Assembly: GCF_001681715.1 (NCBI RefSeq)
Contig: NZ_LNWY01000024.1
Coordinates: 81,715 to 145,714, forward strand
DNA from: Tritonibacter mobilis
GTDB taxonomy: Bacteria > Pseudomonadota > Alphaproteobacteria > Rhodobacterales > Rhodobacteraceae
Reading direction: 5' to 3'
DNA length: 64,000 nucleotides
The notes under the pieces are model-generated. The model saw only the letters and a list, made by a program, of their open reading frames with translations, ran no database searches and had not been told where the DNA came from. The translations under genes were made by a program, and so were the position numbers. Of this stretch, positions 39,282 through 47,772 are shown one piece after another; the stretch's first letter is position 1, and every line of letters starts with the position of its first letter.

Positions 39282-40247
39282 ATGGCGCTGGAAGACGCAA
39301 AAACACAGGTAGATCAAGCCTTTACTCGCGAGGATCTTAAGGGTCTCAGCTTTGAGAATACCTTTGGCGGGGCAACATCGTTTCTGCGACGGCGCTACAC
39401 TAAGGATCTGACACATGCGGATATCGCGGTCACGGGCATCCCGTTTGATCAGGCGGTGACCAACCGGCCCGGCACTCGGCTTGGGCCGCGTGCGGTGCGT
39501 GAGGCATCTGCCCTGCAAAGCCCGGATGCGCCTTATGGGTGGGACATTTGCCCTGCAAGCGAACTGGCGATTGTGGATTATGGTGACCTGGCGTTTGATT
39601 ATGCCAATGTTCCGGCCTTTCCCGACACGCTGACGGACCATATCCGGGGCATTCTGGCGACGGAGACGGCCTCGGTTGCGATTGGCGGCGACCATTATGT
39701 GAGCTTTCCGATCCTCAAGGCCTATGCTGAGAAATACGGGCCGATCTCGTTGCTGCATTTCGATGCCCACAGCGATACCTGGGCCGATGATGATTTCAGC
39801 CGCGTCGATCATGGCACGATGTTCTACAAGGCGGTGAAATCCGGCATTATTGATCCCGCAACCTCGGTGCAGGTGGGCATTCGCACCACCAATGAGGACA
39901 ATCTCGGCGTGCCGACCATCGATGCCCCCACCGTGCATGAGATCGGCCCGGTCGAGACCGCGCGCCGCATCCGCGAGGTTCTGGGCGACCGGCCGGTCTA
40001 TCTAACCTTTGACATCGATTGCCTTGATCCGGCCTATGCGCCGGGCACCGGCACGCCGGTCTGGGGCGGTCTGACCACGGCGCAGGCAGAGGCCATCCTG
40101 AAGGGCCTGCGTGGCATCAACATTGTGGGCGGCGATATCGTCGAGGTTTCACCGCCCTTTGACACCACCGGCGCCACCGCCATTGCGGGCGCCCATGTGG
40201 CCATGAGTATTATCTGCCTTCTGGGCTGGAGGATGACAGGACGATGA
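39282..40247 (+). CDS. speB: agmatinase (ureohydrolase family)
   Basis: Hydrolyses agmatine to putrescine and urea; arginase-fold Mn enzyme. The Mn sites are GGDHYVSFP, HFDAHSDTW and TFDIDCLDPAYAPGTGTP. DHGTMFYKAVKSGIIDP strongly resembles E. coli SpeB, which is why I prefer agmatinase here. Length is 321 residues. GGGAG lies before the start. It overlaps the next ureohydrolase by four bases (ATGA). Confidence 0.85.
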   Translation: MALEDAKTQVDQAFTREDLKGLSFENTFGGATSFLRRRYTKDLTHADIAVTGIPFDQAVTNRPGTRLGPRAVREASALQSPDAPYGWDICPASELAIVDYGDLAFDYANVPAFPDTLTDHIRGILATETASVAIGGDHYVSFPILKAYAEKYGPISLLHFDAHSDTWADDDFSRVDHGTMFYKAVKSGIIDPATSVQVGIRTTNEDNLGVPTIDAPTVHEIGPVETARRIREVLGDRPVYLTFDIDCLDPAYAPGTGTPVWGGLTTAQAEAILKGLRGINIVGGDIVEVSPPFDTTGATAIAGAHVAMSIICLLGWRMTGR

Positions 40248-41191
40248 GCGAGTTCAATCAACCCATCAGCGGCAATGATCTGGCACGGTTTTCCGGGCCG
40301 GGGACGTTTATGCGACTGCCGCAGGCCACCTCGCTGGAGGGGCTGGATGTGGCCATTCTGGGCGTGCCAATGGATATTGGCACATCCTGGCGGTCCGGCA
40401 CCCGGTTTGGCCCCAAACAGATCCGCGCCGAGAGCGCGATGATCCGCCCCTATAACATGACCACGGGCGCGGCGCCGTTTGAGACGCTCAATATCGCGGA
40501 TATTGGCGATCTGGCGATCAACACGTTCAACCTTGCGGACTCCTTGCGCATCATCGAGGAAAGCTATGATGCGATCCTTGCCTCCGGGGTGATGCCGCTG
40601 GCGATGGGGGGAGATCATTCGATCACCCTGCCGATCCTGCGCGCGATTGCGCGCAAACACGGCCCCGTCGCGGTGATCCATGTGGATGCCCACGCAGACG
40701 TCAATGACGAGATGTTCGGCGAGAAGGAAACCCATGGCACGGTGTTCCGCCGCGCTTATGAGGAGGGGCTGCTAGAGGCCGACAAGGTCTATCAGATCGG
40801 TCTGCGGGGCACCGGCTATGGGCCGGATGATTTCAAGGAACCACAGGGCTGGGGCTTTCAGCATTTCCTTGCGTCCGAGCTGTGGAATCGTTCGTTGCAC
40901 AATATGGGCGCGGAAATTCGCCGCGATATTGGCGCACGTCCGGTCTATATTTCCTATGATATCGACAGCCTTGATCCGGCCTTTGCACCGGGCACCGGCA
41001 CGCCTGAAATCGGCGGGCTGACCACCATGCAGGCGCTGGAGCTGATCCGCGCCTTTAAGGGGCTGAATGTGGTGGGCTGCGATCTGGTGGAAGTGTCGCC
41101 GCCCTATGATCCGTCGGGCAATACCGCATTGGTGGCGGCCAACCTGATCTACGAACTGCTCTGCATCCTGCCGGAGCGCGCATCCGAGTAA
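40244..41191 (+). CDS. ureohydrolase, guanidinobutyrase-like
   Basis: Second arginase-fold enzyme, 315 residues. Mn motifs are GGDHSITLP, HVDAHADVND and SYDIDSLDPAFAPGTGTP. The segments SGTRFGPKQIRAESAMIRPYN and DVNDEMFGEKETHGTVFRRA resemble guanidinobutyrase/guanidinopropionase (GbuA, GpuA) more than agmatinase, so the substrate may be 4-guanidinobutyrate. Translational coupling to speB suggests two parallel steps in guanidino-compound use. Assignment rests on remembered family similarity, not a search. A family 2 repeat follows the stop. Confidence 0.82.
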   Translation: MSEFNQPISGNDLARFSGPGTFMRLPQATSLEGLDVAILGVPMDIGTSWRSGTRFGPKQIRAESAMIRPYNMTTGAAPFETLNIADIGDLAINTFNLADSLRIIEESYDAILASGVMPLAMGGDHSITLPILRAIARKHGPVAVIHVDAHADVNDEMFGEKETHGTVFRRAYEEGLLEADKVYQIGLRGTGYGPDDFKEPQGWGFQHFLASELWNRSLHNMGAEIRRDIGARPVYISYDIDSLDPAFAPGTGTPEIGGLTTMQALELIRAFKGLNVVGCDLVEVSPPYDPSGNTALVAANLIYELLCILPERASE

Positions 41192-41202
41192 AGACAAGCC
41201 CA

Positions 41203-41305
41203 AGCGGGAGGCTCCCGCCCGTCGCCAGATCAGCAACGCTGATCCGCTCCCGTTGGGCCGGGCGCCGGGCTATCGCCCGGCGATCAGCGCCTTAAAGGCG
41301 CGGGA
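41203..41305. repeat. GC-rich hairpin mosaic, family 2 (region 4)
   Basis: Between convergent genes. Contains GCGGGAGGCTCCCGC (41204-41218), CGCTCCCGTTGGGCCGGGCG (41245-41264), a GCCGGGC...GCCCGGC hairpin, and GCGCC-TTAAA-GGCGC at about 41287-41301. The last hairpin supplies the stop codon of the minus-strand gene at 41292-41600. Confidence 0.8.
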
Positions 41306-41600
41306 GTGTTTGGGGCAGCGGGCTGAAACGGTTTTCCGCTGAGAGACAGCCATCCTCGACCTTGCGCCACATCGGCACATTCAGCGACATTTGGCACTGC
41401 GCCATGAACATGCGCCCATCCACCTGCAGGCAGATGGTTTCGCCCAGCTCAATACGCCCGCCTTTGGTGTCGGTGCAGTAGCAATCAATGGTTTTGCCGC
41501 CAGGGCCGGTGACATCGGCCCGCGCGAATGGCGCAAAAGCAGCCCCCGCCGCAAGAGCGGCGCAGGCTGCAAACCGGACAAGACCACTGGCATGTTTCAT
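41292..41600 (-). CDS. small secreted Cys-rich protein, unknown function
   Basis: 102 residues with a clear signal peptide ([20 protein letters not shown], cleavage probably after ARA near residue 28). The mature 73 residues have five Cys: CYC, then single Cys in ETICLQ, AQCQMS and DGCLS. This suggests disulfides or metal binding in the periplasm. I recognise no named family. Divergent from prfA. Its final codons (LPRL) and stop fall inside the family 2 repeat. Confidence 0.75.
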   Translation of the reverse strand: MKHASGLVRFAACAALAAGAAFAPFARADVTGPGGKTIDCYCTDTKGGRIELGETICLQVDGRMFMAQCQMSLNVPMWRKVEDGCLSAENRFSPLPQTLPRL

Positions 41601-41672
41601 GGCTCTAGCCTATCACAGGTGAAGCCCCGCGCCAAAGCAAGAGGCGCACCCAACAGCGAGACACGCCACGAC

Positions 41673-42725
41673 ATGATCCCCGAAGACCGGCTGGAACAGA
41701 TCCTGCAACGCTATCAGTACCTTGAAGCCGCAATGGCCGATGGGGCAGGCGGCGACATTGCAAAACTCGCCAAGGAATATTCCGACCTGCGCCCGGTTGC
41801 AGAGCAAATTAGCGCCTATCGCCAGTTGCTGAGTGATCTGGCCGAGGCTGAGGAAATGCTGGCCGATCCGGATATGAAGGCGCTGGCAGAAGAAGAAATT
41901 CCCACCCTGAAGGCGGCGCTGCCAGAGGCGGAGCATGCGCTGCAACTGGCGCTCTTGCCCAAAGATGAAGCCGACAGCCGTGCGGCGATCCTGGAAATCC
42001 GTCCCGGAACCGGGGGCGATGAGGCGGCGCTGTTTGCCGGTGATCTTTACCGTATGTACAGCCGCTATGCCGAGGCGCAGGGCTGGAAGATCGACGTGAT
42101 CGAAGAGCAGGTCTCCGAACTGGGCGGGCTCAAGGAATTGGTGGCGCGGATCAATGGCGATGGTGTCTTTGCCCGGCTCAAGTATGAGAGCGGTGTGCAC
42201 CGCGTCCAGCGCGTACCTGTCACCGAGAGTGGCGGGCGCATTCACACCTCTGCGGCCACGGTGGCGGTACTGCCAGAGGCTGAGGACGTGGATATCAAGA
42301 TCGACGCCAATGACCTGCGCATTGATACCATGCGCTCTTCCGGTGCGGGCGGGCAGCACGTGAACACCACCGACTCGGCGGTGCGGATCACGCACCTGCC
42401 CACAGGACTGGTGGTGACGAGTTCCGAGAAATCCCAGCACCGCAACCGCGAGATCGCAATGCAGGTGCTGAAAACCCGGCTATATGATCTGGAACGGCAG
42501 CGCATCGACAGCGAACGCTCAGCGGATCGCGCCTCTCAGGTGGGGTCGGGAGATCGCTCGGAACGCATCCGCACCTATAATTTCCCACAAGGGCGCATGT
42601 CGGATCACCGGATCAACCTCACGCTTTATAAGCTAGAGCAGATCATGGGGGGAGATCTGGATGAGATCATCGATGCGCTGATTTCCGAACATCAGGCAAA
42701 ACTTCTGGCGGAGATGGGGCAATGA
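41673..42725 (+). CDS. prfA: peptide chain release factor 1
   Basis: Reads UAA and UAG stop codons and triggers peptidyl-tRNA hydrolysis. The GGQ catalytic motif is at residues 226-228; the codon-reading PxT motif reads PVT in [10 protein letters not shown], typical of RF1 rather than RF2 (SPF). Length is 350. The start at 41673 is chosen because the conserved [12 protein letters not shown] follows; the frame is open upstream. It overlaps prmC by four bases (ATGA), its own modifying enzyme. Confidence 0.97.
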   Translation: MIPEDRLEQILQRYQYLEAAMADGAGGDIAKLAKEYSDLRPVAEQISAYRQLLSDLAEAEEMLADPDMKALAEEEIPTLKAALPEAEHALQLALLPKDEADSRAAILEIRPGTGGDEAALFAGDLYRMYSRYAEAQGWKIDVIEEQVSELGGLKELVARINGDGVFARLKYESGVHRVQRVPVTESGGRIHTSAATVAVLPEAEDVDIKIDANDLRIDTMRSSGAGGQHVNTTDSAVRITHLPTGLVVTSSEKSQHRNREIAMQVLKTRLYDLERQRIDSERSADRASQVGSGDRSERIRTYNFPQGRMSDHRINLTLYKLEQIMGGDLDEIIDALISEHQAKLLAEMGQ

Positions 42726-43558
42726 CCACCACCGCCGCGCAGGCCATGGTTGCTGCGACCGCACGTCTTCGGGCGGCGGGGGTGGACGATCCGGCGCGCG
42801 ACGCGCGGGTGCTTCTGGCCCATGCGGCGCGCATTGAGGCGGCGCGGGTGACGCTGATTGCACCCGAGGAACTCTCGCACGAGGTGGCAGAGCGCTACGA
42901 CCAGTTGATTTCCCTGCGGGCGATCCGGGTGCCGGTGTCGCATCTGATCGGCGAGCGGGATTTCTACGGGCGCCGGTTTAAGGTCTCGGCGGAGGTGCTG
43001 GATCCGCGCCCCGAAACTGAGACCCTGATCGAATCTGCCCTATCAGAACCATTCGAGCGGGTGCTGGATCTTGGTGTGGGTTCGGGCTGCATTCTGGTGA
43101 CGCTTTTGGCGGAACAGCAGGGTGCGCTGGGCCTCGGTGTGGACTTGAGCGAGGCTGCCTGCCTGCAGGCCAGCGCCAATGCGGTGTTGCACCGGGTCGA
43201 GGCACGGGCTGACATTCGCCAGTCGGATTGGTTCTCTGCCGTCAAAGGCCAGTTTGACCTGATCGTCTCCAACCCGCCCTATATCGCCTTGAACGAGATG
43301 GATGATCTCTCGGAAGAGGTGCGCGAACATGAGCCGCAAATGGCGCTGACGGATGGGGCTGATGGTCTCAGCGCTTATCGGCTGATTTGCGCGGGGCTTG
43401 GGTGTCATCTGGCGCAAGGGGGGCGTGTGCTGGTTGAGATCGGTCCAACCCAAGGGGCCGCTGTGGCCGAAATGATGCGGGCTGCGGGCCTAGTTGAGGT
43501 GACGGTGCTGCCCGATCTCGATAGTCGGGATCGTGTCGTTTTGGGCCGAAATCCGTGA
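42722..43558 (+). CDS. prmC: release factor glutamine methyltransferase
   Basis: Methylates the Gln of the GGQ motif of RF1 and RF2. The SAM site [15 protein letters not shown] is mid-protein and the catalytic NPPY motif is at residues 184-187. Length is 278 residues. Coupled to prfA by the ATGA overlap, as in many bacteria. An alpha-helical N-terminal domain of about 80 residues binds the release factor. Confidence 0.96.
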   Translation: MTTTAAQAMVAATARLRAAGVDDPARDARVLLAHAARIEAARVTLIAPEELSHEVAERYDQLISLRAIRVPVSHLIGERDFYGRRFKVSAEVLDPRPETETLIESALSEPFERVLDLGVGSGCILVTLLAEQQGALGLGVDLSEAACLQASANAVLHRVEARADIRQSDWFSAVKGQFDLIVSNPPYIALNEMDDLSEEVREHEPQMALTDGADGLSAYRLICAGLGCHLAQGGRVLVEIGPTQGAAVAEMMRAAGLVEVTVLPDLDSRDRVVLGRNP

Positions 43559-43647
43559 CTTTAGGGCCCAATTGCGCTATATTTTGAAGTCTCCATGCAA
43601 AAAGAGACAAAAAACCGACGTTCCCCCCTTGTTTGTGACGGAGGAAC

Positions 43648-43767
43648 GTGGTTACTCAAGGTGTCGCTGTTGCAAGAGGACGTCAACGGACCTCTCGGCG
43701 ACGCCAAGCCCAAAAACGTTCGCAGGCCCATGCGCAGGAAGCGCGGTACGCGGTCTTCGACAATTAG
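43648..43767 (+). CDS. candidate small Arg-rich leader peptide
   Basis: A 39-codon frame starting at GTG with GACGGAGGAAC directly upstream, a nearly ideal Shine-Dalgarno at proper spacing. The peptide is strongly basic (VARGRQRTSRRRQAQKR) and ends in ARYAVFDN. The stop is 22 bases before the DUF4167 start. It could be a translated leader that couples to or controls DUF4167, or a short nucleic-acid binding peptide. No homologue is known to me, so this is inference from the RBS and composition. Confidence 0.45.
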   Translation: MVTQGVAVARGRQRTSRRRQAQKRSQAHAQEARYAVFDN

Positions 43768-43789
43768 AACCAAGGCTGACGTTAGGCAT

Positions 43790-44434
43790 ATGAGATCGTC
43801 AAAATCACGTTCGCGTTCGAAGTCGAACCGTAATCGCCCGAATGGGGCCAATGTTGTCAACCGCGTGTTCGACAGCTCTGGACCCGAGGGTAAGGTTCGC
43901 GGAACGCCGCAACAAATCATCGATAAGTACAACCAGCTGGCGCGCGATGCGCAGCTTGGAAATGACCGTGTGGCAACCGAGAATTTTCAGCAGCACGCGG
44001 AACATTACCTGCGTATGCTGAACGAGGCGCAGCGCGAGATCGAATCCAAGCGCGAAGAGCAGGAACGCCAGAACCGCGAACGCCAAGCTGAGCGTGACCG
44101 TGAGCGCGCCGAGCGTCTAGAGCGTCAGGAGCGCGAAGCGGCCGAGGTTGCTGCAGGTGATGGGCCACAGCCCGAGATCGCCGACCCGCGTGAGGCCGCG
44201 CCTCAGGTGCCGCAGGATGACAGCGGTTTGGTGGAAACACCGGAAGGCAAGACTGCCGATCCCGAGGCTGCACCCGCCAAGAAAGCGCCGGCGCGCAAAC
44301 CACGCAGCCGCAAACCGGCAGCTCCCAAAGATGGAGAGACCGGCGAGGCAAAACCGGAGGCGGAGGCCAAGCCAAAGCGCAGCCGCGCAAAGCCCAAACC
44401 AAAGCCGGATGAGCCGCAGGAAGCCGCCGAATAA
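43790..44434 (+). CDS. DUF4167 domain protein
   Basis: 214-residue basic protein. The DUF4167 domain covers about residues 1-85: an Arg/Ser-rich start (RSSKSRSRSKSNRNRPNG), then VFDSSGPEGKVRGTPQQI and the helical NFQQHAEHYLRMLNEAQ. The rest is a charged coiled-coil-like stretch (QERQNRERQAERDRER) and a Lys/Ala/Pro-rich tail. The nature of the domain suggests RNA or ribosome association, but the function is not established. The ATG at 43790 is preferred over an upstream in-frame ATG at 43595. Confidence 0.88.
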   Translation: MRSSKSRSRSKSNRNRPNGANVVNRVFDSSGPEGKVRGTPQQIIDKYNQLARDAQLGNDRVATENFQQHAEHYLRMLNEAQREIESKREEQERQNRERQAERDRERAERLERQEREAAEVAAGDGPQPEIADPREAAPQVPQDDSGLVETPEGKTADPEAAPAKKAPARKPRSRKPAAPKDGETGEAKPEAEAKPKRSRAKPKPKPDEPQEAAE

Positions 44435-44454
44435 GGCTGCTTTGCATGAGATGA

Positions 44455-44490
44455 AAGAAAACCCCGTAGCGCTTGCTGCGGGGTTTTTTA
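44455..44490. terminator. bidirectional intrinsic terminator
   Basis: ACCCCGTAGC and GCTGCGGGGT form a 10-bp stem (one G-T pair) with loop GCTT. A T-run of six follows on the plus strand, and the minus strand reads GGGGTTTTCTTTC. It serves DUF4167 (plus) and probably ksgA (minus). Confidence 0.9.
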
Positions 44491-44524
44491 CGTTGTTGGG
44501 TGTTTTTTTGACCGCTCGGAGAGA

Positions 44525-45367
44525 TCAAGTCTGCGCGAGGTTGCGGGCGAGGGCACAGAACCCTTCTAGGCTGACTTGCTCTGCGCGTTCTGTAGGCGGG
44601 ATGCCTGCGGCGTTCAGGTGATCCTCGATTTGGGGCGAGACGCCTTTGAGCGAGGCGCGCAGCATCTTGCGGCGCTGGTTGAAGGCGGCAGCCACCACGC
44701 GGCTGAGGATGGCCGCATCGGCCGGGAAACGCGGCTCTGGCAGGGCGGTCAGATGGACCACGGCGCTGGACACTTTTGGCGGCGGCGTAAAGGCCCCCGG
44801 TGGCAGCGACAGGGCGATCTTGGCCTCCGCGCGCCACTGCGCAAGGATCGCAAGCCGCCCATAAGCTTTGGAGCCGGGTTGCGCCACGATCCGTTCGGCC
44901 ACTTCGCGTTGGAACATCAAGGTGAGGCTTTGCCAGAACGGCGGCCAGTCCTTTGGGGTGAGCCAGCGTACCAGCAGTTCGGTGCCGACGTTATAGGGCA
45001 GGTTGGCGGCGACGCGGATCGGGGGGGTCAGATGCGCCAGCGGGTCGATCTCCAGCGCATCGCCATTGATCACCTCCAGGCGGCCCGGATGAGCATCGGC
45101 GATCTCTGCCAGCGCGGGCAGGCAGCGCTGGTCTTTTTCAATGGCGAGCACCTTGCGAGCGCCTTCGCTCAGCAACCCCCGCGTGAGGCCGCCGGGGCCG
45201 GGGCCGATTTCCAGCACGTCACAGCCAGTCAGATCTCCAGCCTGACGCGCGATTTTCGCAGTCAGGTTTAGATCCAGAAGGAAATTCTGGCCCAGCGATT
45301 TGCGGGCCGAGAGCTGATGGGTCGCGATGACCTCACGCAGCGGGGGGAGATTGTCGATGGCGCTCAT
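44525..45367 (-). CDS. rsmA: 16S rRNA dimethyladenosine transferase
   Basis: Also called KsgA. Dimethylates the two adjacent adenines in helix 45 of 16S rRNA. The N-terminal [10 protein letters not shown] motif, the SAM motif [16 protein letters not shown] and the catalytic [11 protein letters not shown] are visible. Length is 280 residues. It is last in the lpt-surA-pdxA-rsmA order, separated from pdxA by 150 bases holding a family 1 repeat. In E. coli too, surA, pdxA and ksgA are linked. Confidence 0.96.
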   Translation of the reverse strand: MSAIDNLPPLREVIATHQLSARKSLGQNFLLDLNLTAKIARQAGDLTGCDVLEIGPGPGGLTRGLLSEGARKVLAIEKDQRCLPALAEIADAHPGRLEVINGDALEIDPLAHLTPPIRVAANLPYNVGTELLVRWLTPKDWPPFWQSLTLMFQREVAERIVAQPGSKAYGRLAILAQWRAEAKIALSLPPGAFTPPPKVSSAVVHLTALPEPRFPADAAILSRVVAAAFNQRRKMLRASLKGVSPQIEDHLNAAGIPPTERAEQVSLEGFCALARNLAQT

Positions 45368-45462
45368 GATGCGTCTTCATAAGGGGCCGATACCGATCTG
45401 GAAAGCGGCTTTTGTTGTGAAACGGTGCGCCGGGCAAATGCCCTGCGCGCAGGCTTGTTCAG

Positions 45463-45513
45463 GTGAGGGGCGCAGCCCCTCACACTCCCCGGGATATTTT
45501 GGGTTAGAAGAGG
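45463..45513 (+). repeat. dispersed intergenic repeat, family 1 copy D
   Basis: Hairpin GTGAGGGGC / GCCCCTCAC, then ACTCCCCGGGATATTTT and GGGTTAGAAGAGG. Oriented opposite to the flanking genes pdxA and rsmA, so it would be transcribed as its complement in their mRNA. Confidence 0.78.
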
Positions 45514-45517
45514 CAGG

Positions 45518-46498
45518 TCAGCCCGCGCGCGTGGCCGCCATGGATTGTGCAAGACGCAGTGCCTCAATGAGGCTTGAAGGGGTAGCGAGGCCTTGGCCTG
45601 CGATGTCAAAGGCGGTGCCGTGATCCGGAGAGGTACGGATAAAAGGCAGACCAAGGGTCACATTGACGCCTTTGTCAAAATCCAGCGTCTTGATCGGGAT
45701 CAGCGCTTGGTCGTGATACATTGCGATCGCTGCGTCATAGCGTTGCCGGGCCGCTGCATGAAACAATGTATCGGCGGGGTGGGGGCCGGTGAGAGCATGG
45801 CCTTCGTGTTGCATGTCAGCGATCAGATCCGCGATCCAGTCGAGTTCTTCCTGTCCCATGGCGCCGCCTTCGCCCGCATGGGGGTTCAGGCCCGTGATGG
45901 CGATGCGTGGGGATGTGAAGCCAAACTGATCGCGCAGGCCACTTGCGGTGATGGTGATGACCTGACGCAGGAGGGCGGGGGTGAGGGCCGTTGGGACGGC
46001 GCTCAGGGGGATATGGATGGTCGCCGGTATCACGCGCAGCTGCGCGCTGGCGAGCATCATCACCACATGATCCACGCCTGCGAGCGCGGCGAGGAATTCG
46101 GTATGGCCGGGATAAGAGAAGCCCGCTCCATCAATCAGCGCTTTTTTGTGAATTGGAGCGGTACAGACCGCAGAAGCCTGCCCGGAGGTGACCAAGCCAA
46201 CCGCGGTTTCAATGGACTGGATCACCCCGGCGGCATTCTTAGGATCAGCCCGGCCTTTGGCGGCATCGCCTGCAAATGCGAGCGGAATGACGGGCAGGGC
46301 GGTTGCGCAGACATCACGTGCGTCCGCAGGCGCATTTACCTGCCGCCATTGCGTGTACTCAGGCAGGTGGCGTGGATCACCGATCCAGACAAAAGGACAG
46401 TCTGCGCGCAGATGATCCCATGCGGCGACGGCAATCTCCGGTCCGATCCCCGCAGGTTCGCCGCAGGAGAGCGCAATCACCTGCGGCGTTGGTGTCAT
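45518..46498 (-). CDS. pdxA: 4-hydroxythreonine-4-phosphate dehydrogenase
   Basis: NAD-dependent oxidation step in pyridoxal phosphate synthesis via the DXP route. Family blocks are SCGEPAGIGPEI, TAPIHKKALIDGAGFSYPGHTEFLA and the metal-binding MYHDQALIPIKTLDFDKGVNVTLGLPF. Length is 326. The start overlaps the surA stop by four bases. A DXP-type B6 pathway is implied for this organism. Confidence 0.96.
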   Translation of the reverse strand: MTPTPQVIALSCGEPAGIGPEIAVAAWDHLRADCPFVWIGDPRHLPEYTQWRQVNAPADARDVCATALPVIPLAFAGDAAKGRADPKNAAGVIQSIETAVGLVTSGQASAVCTAPIHKKALIDGAGFSYPGHTEFLAALAGVDHVVMMLASAQLRVIPATIHIPLSAVPTALTPALLRQVITITASGLRDQFGFTSPRIAITGLNPHAGEGGAMGQEELDWIADLIADMQHEGHALTGPHPADTLFHAAARQRYDAAIAMYHDQALIPIKTLDFDKGVNVTLGLPFIRTSPDHGTAFDIAGQGLATPSSLIEALRLAQSMAATRAG

Positions 46499-47772
46499 TG
46501 GATCTCGATCCGAGCGTCGGCTTTCAGCTGTTCCACATGGCTTTCGGCAAGATCGTTGAGGCGCTGCTGCACCAATGCGTTTGCCACTGATGCGCGTGCG
46601 TTTTCCTGTGCGGCGACCAATTCGCTGGTGCGACCGCAGAGCATGACGAACAGCAGGGTCTGGCCATTGTCGCGGGTGAGGGTTGCCGAGGATTCATTGG
46701 CGTCCAGCCGTGCCAGTTCCAGCGCGATATCCTGTGGGATGTCTTTGGGCGCTTTGCTGCCACGGAATAGGATGTCCGGGTTTTGATCTTTGTTGATGCC
46801 ATAAAGATCATCACAGGTGTCGATCTCATTGCGAAGCTCTGTGGCGCGTGCCAGAGCCTCGGCGCTGCGCCCGCCGGGAATGCGATAGGTGGCGTAATCA
46901 ATCGCCGCAAAGCTGGCGCTGCGCCCGTCGACCTCGCGCAGACCGCGCATGCGGAAAATGGCAATCGCGCCCTGCATGGGCAGAGGTTGGGTAATCTGGC
47001 CGGGTTCCAGCCCAAGCACAACCTCTTGCAGCTGTGGCGGCAGTCGGCTGAGCGACATCCACGGCAGACGCCCGCCATTGGCGCTACTGTCGGAGGCGGA
47101 GAATTGCGCGGCAGATGCGGTAAAGGCTGCCTCGTTCTTCAGTTCGGAAATCTGAGTGGCAAGTTCCTGAATTTGCGCCGCGTTTTCCTGGGTGAGTGGC
47201 AGGATGATTTCCGACAGAAGCACCTGCACACTACCGGTGCCGGCGGTGCCCATGGCGCGGTCAATTTCGGCCTCGGACGGGCGTGCCTGCGCAAGGAAGC
47301 GGCCGCGAATGTATTCGCGCCAGCCAAGTCCGGCAGAGGTGAAATCACGCACCGTTTCCGGGTCCACACCTGCCTGACGCAGGCCAGAAAGGAATTCCTC
47401 GAGCGACAGATTGGCACGCTGCGCCAGCTCACGCATGCCTTCGGTGATTTCGTCTTCGCTCAGCGTCAGCCCGACTTCGCGCATGACCTGACGTTTCAGG
47501 CGGTCCTCGATCAAATCGTTGCGGGCGGTTTCCAGCGGATCACCCTGAACAGAGCCCAGCACAGTGAGGAAACGGGCGCGCTGTTGCAGCTCGTAGGTGG
47601 TGATCACATCCTCATTGACGGTGATCACGGGCGAAAACAGCCCCTGCGCCCCGACATCGGCGGCGGGGAGCGTCAATGCAACCGCAAGTGCCAGCCCGCC
47701 TGCGCAGGTTGCCTGACGGGTCCAGTTGATCAGGGCCAGCGGAATCTGGCGGAAGTTTACGTATTGCTGCAT
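46495..47772 (-). CDS. surA: periplasmic chaperone / peptidyl-prolyl isomerase SurA
   Basis: Guides outer-membrane beta-barrel proteins through the periplasm. A signal-like hydrophobic segment (CAGGLALAVALTLPAADVGAQ) lies at about residues 23-43; the N-terminal SurA domain follows (NEDVITTYELQQRARFL). One parvulin-type domain with the LSEIILPL start runs from about 185 to 285. Length is 425. Only one PPIase domain is evident versus two in E. coli. It overlaps pdxA by 4 bases and lptD by 16 bases, all in the same operon. Confidence 0.9.
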   Translation of the reverse strand: MQQYVNFRQIPLALINWTRQATCAGGLALAVALTLPAADVGAQGLFSPVITVNEDVITTYELQQRARFLTVLGSVQGDPLETARNDLIEDRLKRQVMREVGLTLSEDEITEGMRELAQRANLSLEEFLSGLRQAGVDPETVRDFTSAGLGWREYIRGRFLAQARPSEAEIDRAMGTAGTGSVQVLLSEIILPLTQENAAQIQELATQISELKNEAAFTASAAQFSASDSSANGGRLPWMSLSRLPPQLQEVVLGLEPGQITQPLPMQGAIAIFRMRGLREVDGRSASFAAIDYATYRIPGGRSAEALARATELRNEIDTCDDLYGINKDQNPDILFRGSKAPKDIPQDIALELARLDANESSATLTRDNGQTLLFVMLCGRTSELVAAQENARASVANALVQQRLNDLAESHVEQLKADARIEIQ

